Positions 7,686 through 11,510 of a stretch of DNA of 11,510 nt are shown piece after piece. Numbering within the stretch: the stretch's first letter is position 1; the number at the start of each line of letters is the position of its first letter. A program made the translations under genes and the position numbers. The stretch is from Clostridia bacterium. GTDB lineage: Bacteria; Bacillota; Clostridia; DUPQ01. The stretch lies in assembly GCA_028690885.1 (NCBI GenBank), contig JAQVAJ010000018.1, positions 1 through 11,510 of the forward strand, read 5' to 3'. Under the pieces are notes generated by a model. It did not search any database and was not told the origin of the DNA. It was given only the letters and a program-made list of their open reading frames with translations.

Positions 7686-9482
7686 ATGGAAAAAGCAATA
7701 GATCAAATACTTCAGCCTTATAACGAGGGAAAAAGTTGTGTTATATTACAGGGACGCAACTTGAACGATCTTGAGATCAATCAGGAGGGACACATACAAC
7801 CATTACTCGAGATAGTCCGGGAGCAGGCTCTATCAAGGCATAATCTTATCTTGGTGCAATATAGCAGTTCTACAGGTGTATATTATGACCTCACAGGATT
7901 AAAATCTTCTGAAAGAGCCGGAATAATAAAAGTCCTCAGAGAACTTGGATTATATAACAACAATGGTTCACAATGTGCTCGTTCAGAAAATGAATTTGTT
8001 CAGGTACTACGATCTTTGTTAAGGCTTGGGCAACAAACATCATCAATGCCAAGGGATGATGGAAAGTCGTTTCATTTCCTTATTCTGATTGAGTTCGCGG
8101 AACACCTTCTTCCTCAACTTAATAACGGGACACATACTCAGGAGCAGATAGTCGCTATAGAATTAGCTCTTAGAATATCTAATTCACTTGCCTTTAGGAA
8201 AAGCCTTAATTATACAATGTTTTGGGAAGCAAGAACGGGATTAATGGAATCACTTATTTACCAAAACATCGATATTGTTACATTAAAACAACCTAATATT
8301 AATGAAAAATTACCCTTTATCCAATGTCTTAAAAATAGGTATAGTTTGGCTAGATACGCTGATAGTTTAACAGATGAAATTGTTGCAAATCTAAGCGCTG
8401 GAACTCCAAACCGTTCTCTTGAATCAATTTTTCTTACAAGCGAAAGGACATCTAAAGCAATAACACCAAATAGTATTTTTAATCGTAAGCAATCAGACAT
8501 AATTTCCTTAAGCGAAGGGACATTAGAAGCAATTGACCATGAGCGAATTAAGGGAAATGCCGTTGTGGGTACGACAATAAAAAAACCCATGAAAATCCTA
8601 GAAAGAATTGCTAACGGTTTAAAAAAAGGTGATAAAAGTGTACCACGGAATGTAATTCTTTGTGGTTCACCAAGTAGTGGTAAAACAGTACTTACTCTTA
8701 TTGCTGCTGCTAATGCATCAGTCCCTGCGTTCAACCTTGTGAGTCCCAAAAGCCAGTGGGTGGGCGAGTCGGAAAGACGCAATAAATTAATGCTGAATTT
8801 ATTGCGTGACCTTGGAGGATTGGGTTTAATAGACGAAATTGAACTTCAATTGCCAATGAATCGTAATTTGTCATCTTCTGATTCAGGAGTTACTCAAAAC
8901 CTGATAGGTCAGTTGCAATCATTTCTTGCAGATACCTCTTTGGCAGGAAAAGTATGCTTGATTGGCACTTCAAACAGACCCAATGCAATATCAGAAGCGA
9001 TGAGACAAAGATGGATCATATTGCCGGTATTAATGCCTCTGCAACAAGATTATCCTGAAATAATTGTCAGTATTGTCCAAAGTATAAACAAAAATTTTAT
9101 TTTGGAACCAGAAAATGAGATACTTAAAGCTTCAGCCCAGAGGTTTGTACTGGCAGGAGCCGCCCCTAGGGAAATACGAGAGGCACTGATCGCATCCCAG
9201 GCAGTTATTGTAAAAGAGTTGTCGATAGAGCACATTGAATTTGCAAGTTATGATATAATACCGAACAATAACATAAGTGCAAGTGTTTTCAGTGATTATG
9301 TTGCTCTGAGTTATTGCAGAAATAACAGTTTTCTTCCATGGTGGGACGATCAGAAGAATTCCCCGGATCAATCATATCCTTATCCGGCATATATCCGGGA
9401 GATACTTACAAATGATTACTTGATTGACCAACAGAAATTAAATCAGATAATAAAACAGATGGAGCCATATGTTAATCTATGA
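7686..9482 (+). CDS. AAA+ ATPase, classic-AAA-like, with degenerate first module
   Basis: The 598-residue cytoplasmic ATPase has an active C-terminal AAA+ module: Walker A GSPSSGKT at 327-334, pore-loop sequence SQWVGESE at 356-363 as in classic AAA proteins, Walker B LIDEIE at 381-386, sensor 1 N430 in GTSNRP, arginine-finger candidates R440/R442, and sensor-2-like GAAPREIREAL at 491-501. Residues about 1-240 look like a second, decayed AAA module: an LILIEFAEHLLP strand at 132-143 in Walker B position without the aspartate, and no Walker A. An inactive-then-active layout resembles Ycf46-type ATPases. Such proteins form rings that unfold or remodel partners. The gene begins two bases after its upstream neighbour and its TGA shares ATGA with the next start, so it is translated within the operon. 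ATPase identity is very sure; the subfamily is tentative. Confidence 0.93.
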   Translation: MEKAIDQILQPYNEGKSCVILQGRNLNDLEINQEGHIQPLLEIVREQALSRHNLILVQYSSSTGVYYDLTGLKSSERAGIIKVLRELGLYNNNGSQCARSENEFVQVLRSLLRLGQQTSSMPRDDGKSFHFLILIEFAEHLLPQLNNGTHTQEQIVAIELALRISNSLAFRKSLNYTMFWEARTGLMESLIYQNIDIVTLKQPNINEKLPFIQCLKNRYSLARYADSLTDEIVANLSAGTPNRSLESIFLTSERTSKAITPNSIFNRKQSDIISLSEGTLEAIDHERIKGNAVVGTTIKKPMKILERIANGLKKGDKSVPRNVILCGSPSSGKTVLTLIAAANASVPAFNLVSPKSQWVGESERRNKLMLNLLRDLGGLGLIDEIELQLPMNRNLSSSDSGVTQNLIGQLQSFLADTSLAGKVCLIGTSNRPNAISEAMRQRWIILPVLMPLQQDYPEIIVSIVQSINKNFILEPENEILKASAQRFVLAGAAPREIREALIASQAVIVKELSIEHIEFASYDIIPNNNISASVFSDYVALSYCRNNSFLPWWDDQKNSPDQSYPYPAYIREILTNDYLIDQQKLNQIIKQMEPYVNL

Positions 9483-10588
9483 TTTTAATGGATGATATTC
9501 TCAATATATTGAAAATCTACTTAGAATATTTTAAGTCCTGTGATATGAACATCGAGGAACAGCAAAAGCATTTAAGTGGTGCCGGGGCCACATATTTATT
9601 TGAGGGGAAATTATGTAAATATTATGATAAAAAATATGCTCTAACTTTTTGCAATGCTACTACAGCTCTTTTATCTCTGGGTTTTGCTCTGGGTTTAAAA
9701 AACAAAGAAATTCTAACATCACCTATTAATTGGGGTGGTTCAATCGCTCCTTTCCTGTTATTAGGTGCAAAAGCTCACTTCATCAAATATAATCCGAATA
9801 CTCTTCTTATTGACAATAAAGATCTTTCGTCAGCCATCACAGTTAACACTAAAGCAGTTTTGTCTACGGATTTCAACGGACTTCCGGTAGATTCCGAGCA
9901 AATCAAACAATTTTGTACGGATAATGGCTTATTCTATATAAGCGATAGTTCCCAAAGTTTGGGAGCATTCTATAATTTTAAGCCGGCGGGATCTTACGCA
10001 GATGCGATAATTTTAAGTTTTTCACCTGGTAAAACTATTTTTGGAGGAGAAGGAGGGGCAATTCTAACTGATAATGATGAAATCTATGAAAAAGTATTAT
10101 GGTATTCGCAACATCCCCTGAGACATATGACTAGATTTGGTATCAGTAATTATAATGAATATGCTCCCTTAAATGGAAGGATGAATCCACTTACTGCAAT
10201 CTTTTTAAATTGTACTTTTGAATCATCTATAGACAAATCTAAGCAATACCAGCAAGAATGCTATCAGCTGATAAATGAGTTAAGGAATAAAGAAATGATT
10301 GAAGACGAAAAACACTATATATATCCTGATTCTTCCACTTATTTTAATTTTGTATTAAACACCAAACCGAATCAGTGTGTTATAGATGTTAATACATATT
10401 TGAGAGTATCAAAAAAAAAATGGCAGGCTGCAGATTACAAAACTAAAATTATTCCGTTGCAAAAAGAATTCATCAAAGAATATAAAAATCAATTTATCTG
10501 CTCGGATCAGTTAATGAAACAATTATCTCGTCGACCATTAAATCGTAAAATTAAAATTATCGTTTATAACAACGAAAGCGGTAGTTAG
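9479..10588 (+). CDS. DegT/DnrJ/EryC1-family PLP-dependent aminotransferase
   Basis: This is a 369-residue PLP enzyme of the sugar-aminotransferase type. Visible family marks are CNATTALLSLGFALGL (58-73) for the cofactor phosphate region, D156 with Q159 in ISDSSQSLG for the pyridine ring, the Schiff-base lysine K185 in SFSPGKTIFGGEGG (180-193), and GRMNPLTAIFL (233-243) matching the substrate-loop block. Members mostly transfer an amino group from glutamate or glutamine to a keto-sugar; some are dehydratases. The substrate cannot be told here, and no sugar-nucleotide gene is nearby. Length is normal and all key residues are present, so it should be active. The ATG at 9479 overlaps the ATPase stop as ATGA, implying translational coupling; a second ATG at 9488 is possible. 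It closes the operon. Family is very sure, role in this locus unknown. Confidence 0.92.
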   Translation: MILMDDILNILKIYLEYFKSCDMNIEEQQKHLSGAGATYLFEGKLCKYYDKKYALTFCNATTALLSLGFALGLKNKEILTSPINWGGSIAPFLLLGAKAHFIKYNPNTLLIDNKDLSSAITVNTKAVLSTDFNGLPVDSEQIKQFCTDNGLFYISDSSQSLGAFYNFKPAGSYADAIILSFSPGKTIFGGEGGAILTDNDEIYEKVLWYSQHPLRHMTRFGISNYNEYAPLNGRMNPLTAIFLNCTFESSIDKSKQYQQECYQLINELRNKEMIEDEKHYIYPDSSTYFNFVLNTKPNQCVIDVNTYLRVSKKKWQAADYKTKIIPLQKEFIKEYKNQFICSDQLMKQLSRRPLNRKIKIIVYNNESGS

Positions 10589-10653
10589 AGTTGAAACATT
10601 ATTCATTTTTATGAGCCCGTTAGGTCCATTGCATGAATTGTGTTCACATCCCG
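10589..10653. other. Convergent intergenic gap, no terminator seen
   Basis: These 65 bases separate the end of the eight-gene plus-strand run from the stop of the convergent minus-strand gene. I see no strong GC-rich hairpin with a T-run on either strand, so transcription from the two sides may overlap or end by another route. Confidence 0.4.
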
Positions 10654-10947
10654 CTAATCAAATTTTACCAATATTTTACCATCTTTATCAATATTTTCTA
10701 AGCAATCGTTTAAAAATTTGCGTTCTGGCCCGAAATTTTCTTGATCGCCCAAATATTCCAACGCCTTTAAAAGTTCTTCCTTTGTAAACTCTCTTTTGCT
10801 CCCGTTACCGCTTACAACACCTGAGCAATCACGGCAATTTAAGGCAATGTAAATTATACTGTTAAAAAAATCAAAAGCCCCTCTATAAAGGTTAGCTATT
10901 TCATTTTCTTTGTCTGTGGTTCTGTAACCGCTAATATCGTGTCCCAT
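10654..10947 (-). CDS. Small conserved-looking hypothetical protein with CxxC
   Basis: This 97-residue protein begins MGHDISGY, has C38-x-x-C41 in NCRDCSGV, a Gly/Ser turn, then charged helices (REFTKEELLKALEYL) and a C-terminal strand KILVKF. It has no signal peptide or membrane segment. The MGHDI start followed by a short Cys-containing centre recalls a widespread small hypothetical family, but I cannot name it or give a function. Two cysteines alone are not enough to claim metal binding. The gene converges on the operon end: its TAG stop at 10654-10656 lies 65 nt after the aminotransferase stop. The leader is very A/T rich with no Shine-Dalgarno, which is common in Bacteroidota. Codon structure and balanced composition support a real gene. 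Confidence 0.7.
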   Translation of the reverse strand: MGHDISGYRTTDKENEIANLYRGAFDFFNSIIYIALNCRDCSGVVSGNGSKREFTKEELLKALEYLGDQENFGPERKFLNDCLENIDKDGKILVKFD

Positions 10948-10969
10948 TTTATTATTTTTTTATTAAATC

Positions 10970-11200
10970 ATGAAATCTTTTAAAGGAGCATTGGCCGGTA
11001 ATATCTGCGCCTCGATGGGCAATAATTGTTTCGGATGGGACCGGATATTCATGCCCGAAGGAAAAAACAGCACATTCGCTCAAATGGAAGATACCTAGAA
11101 ACAAAGTATAAGCATGAGAACGATTGCCCTGAATAAACTGAGGGATTATTGGTATTACGACTCTTGGAAATTGAGTAATCTCCAGAAATCCTCATCCTAA
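10970..11200 (+). pseudogene. Decayed C-terminal fragment of HAM1/RdgB-type NTP pyrophosphatase
   Basis: The plus frame from 10970 encodes FGWDRIFMPEG, then STFAQM, which matches the conserved C-terminal block of the HAM1/RdgB (ITPase) family, where FGWDPIFxPEG and TFAEM are typical. The frame is broken by TAG at 11096-11098, yet continues in the same frame with KQSISMRTIALNKL, the expected K-x-x-IS-x-R-x-x-AL-x-KL family ending, up to a TAA at 11198-11200. The N-terminal two thirds, including the nucleotide-binding loops, are absent, and an in-frame TAA sits just upstream at 10964-10966. Intact enzymes hydrolyse ITP, XTP and dITP to cleanse the nucleotide pool; this copy cannot. It lies opposite in strand to both neighbours, which fits a recombination scar. 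Confidence 0.72.
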
Positions 11201-11224
11201 AAAAAGTATTATCCACATTAATCA

Positions 11225-11443
11225 TTATTTTTTAAATACTGTGCGAACAGCTGATATTTGTTTGCCACTGTATGTTTCGATAAAATTGATTGCATCATCC
11301 AAATTATCTGCTTTTCCAACTTCTATGCTTTCCCAGTTTGTAAAAATATTTTTTACTTTATAGATGTAATACACACCTTCTTTGGGGCTGATCTCAAATA
11401 GATCACCACCGGCAACTAATACTTGTTTTGCGTCCATTTTCAT
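11225..11443 (-). CDS. Small hypothetical protein (72 residues)
   Basis: The product begins MKMDAKQVLVAGGDLFEI and reads as a small alpha/beta protein: strands VLVAGGDLFEI and GVYYIYKV, then a helix DNLDDAINFIETYS and a closing ISAVRTVF strand. No signal, membrane segment or known motif is visible, and I do not recognise the family. It starts at ATG 11441-11443 (an alternative ATG is two codons in). A Bacteroidetes -7-like box lies about 10 bases upstream, so the transcript leader would be very short. It faces the same way as the 97-residue gene but is separated from it by the HAM1 remnant. It is a plausible gene given the promoter and sensible composition, function unknown. Confidence 0.6.
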   Translation of the reverse strand: MKMDAKQVLVAGGDLFEISPKEGVYYIYKVKNIFTNWESIEVGKADNLDDAINFIETYSGKQISAVRTVFKK

Positions 11444-11453
11444 GAATTTTTAA

Positions 11454-11461
11454 CAAACATA
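11454..11461 (-). promoter_or_regulatory. Candidate -7 box (TAnnTTTG) for the 72-residue gene
   Basis: On the minus strand this reads TATGTTTG, an exact match to the Bacteroidetes -7 consensus TAnnTTTG, 10 bases ahead of the ATG at 11443. No TTG is seen at the usual -33 distance; the nearest (in TTTTTTGG) is about 27 bases away. The position fits a promoter giving a very short leader. Confidence 0.4.
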
Positions 11462-11472
11462 ACAGGATAGCC

Positions 11473-11490
11473 GTTTTCCATAGTTTTCCA
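11473..11490. repeat. 8-bp direct repeat upstream of the 72-residue gene
   Basis: GTTTTCCA occurs twice (11473-11480 and 11483-11490) separated by TA, so the copies are 10 bp apart, one helical turn. They lie just upstream of the candidate -7 box of the minus-strand gene, a usual place for an operator or activator site. The repeat is seen directly; its binding role is inference. Confidence 0.45.
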
Positions 11491-11510
11491 AAAAAGTTTA
11501 CACACATTCA

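Noticed and set aside
8258..8782. Long minus-strand open frame (174 codons) inside the ATPase gene
   Set aside because: It lies wholly opposite the Walker A region of a clear AAA+ gene, and its translation has no motif or balanced fold; it is an antisense shadow.
1..11510. CRISPR array, tRNA, rRNA, transposase or integrase
   Set aside because: No regularly spaced repeats, no cloverleaf or rRNA stretch, and no DDE or tyrosine recombinase motif were seen on either strand.

Overview
The window is AT-rich and densely coding. Genes sit end to end with gaps of a few bases and few clear Shine-Dalgarno sequences, and two stretches match the Bacteroidetes -7 box TAnnTTTG. The lipoprotein box and general codon style also fit Bacteroidota (probably Bacteroidales-like). 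This is inference from style; there is no rRNA or marker gene to prove it.

Layout: positions 1-10588 hold one co-directional plus-strand gene run of eight genes. It starts with the 3' end of a gene carrying a receiver-like domain (1-339). Next come a 769-residue protein with a receiver-like N-terminus, a coiled coil, a full receiver and a C-terminal HEPN-like domain (363-2672), and a 703-residue protein with an internal receiver domain (2684-4795). After the only gap of note (66 nt, with a hairpin and a -7-like box) follow a lipoprotein with a von Willebrand factor A-like fold (4862-5695), a four-helix membrane protein (5698-6798), an unrecognised 293-residue soluble protein (6802-7683), a double-module AAA+ ATPase resembling Ycf46-type proteins (7686-9482) and a DegT/DnrJ/EryC1-type PLP enzyme (9479-10588, sharing an ATGA overlap with the ATPase gene).

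Positions 10589-11510 are different in style. They contain two small minus-strand genes (97 and 72 codons) and, between them on the plus strand, a decayed C-terminal piece of a HAM1/RdgB-type NTP pyrophosphatase interrupted by a TAG stop. This looks like the edge of an accessory island.

How the genes may work together (inference): the vWA lipoprotein and the four-helix protein would form an envelope module. The AAA+ ATPase with its small partner would remodel or switch it from the cytoplasm. The receiver proteins, one ending in a HEPN domain with an intact RNxxAH motif and a cationic amphipathic tail, would be the signal-receiving or effector arm. I do not recognise this exact combination as a named system. 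It has the hallmarks of a regulated NTP-dependent conflict or stress-response locus. The PLP enzyme is the least expected member.
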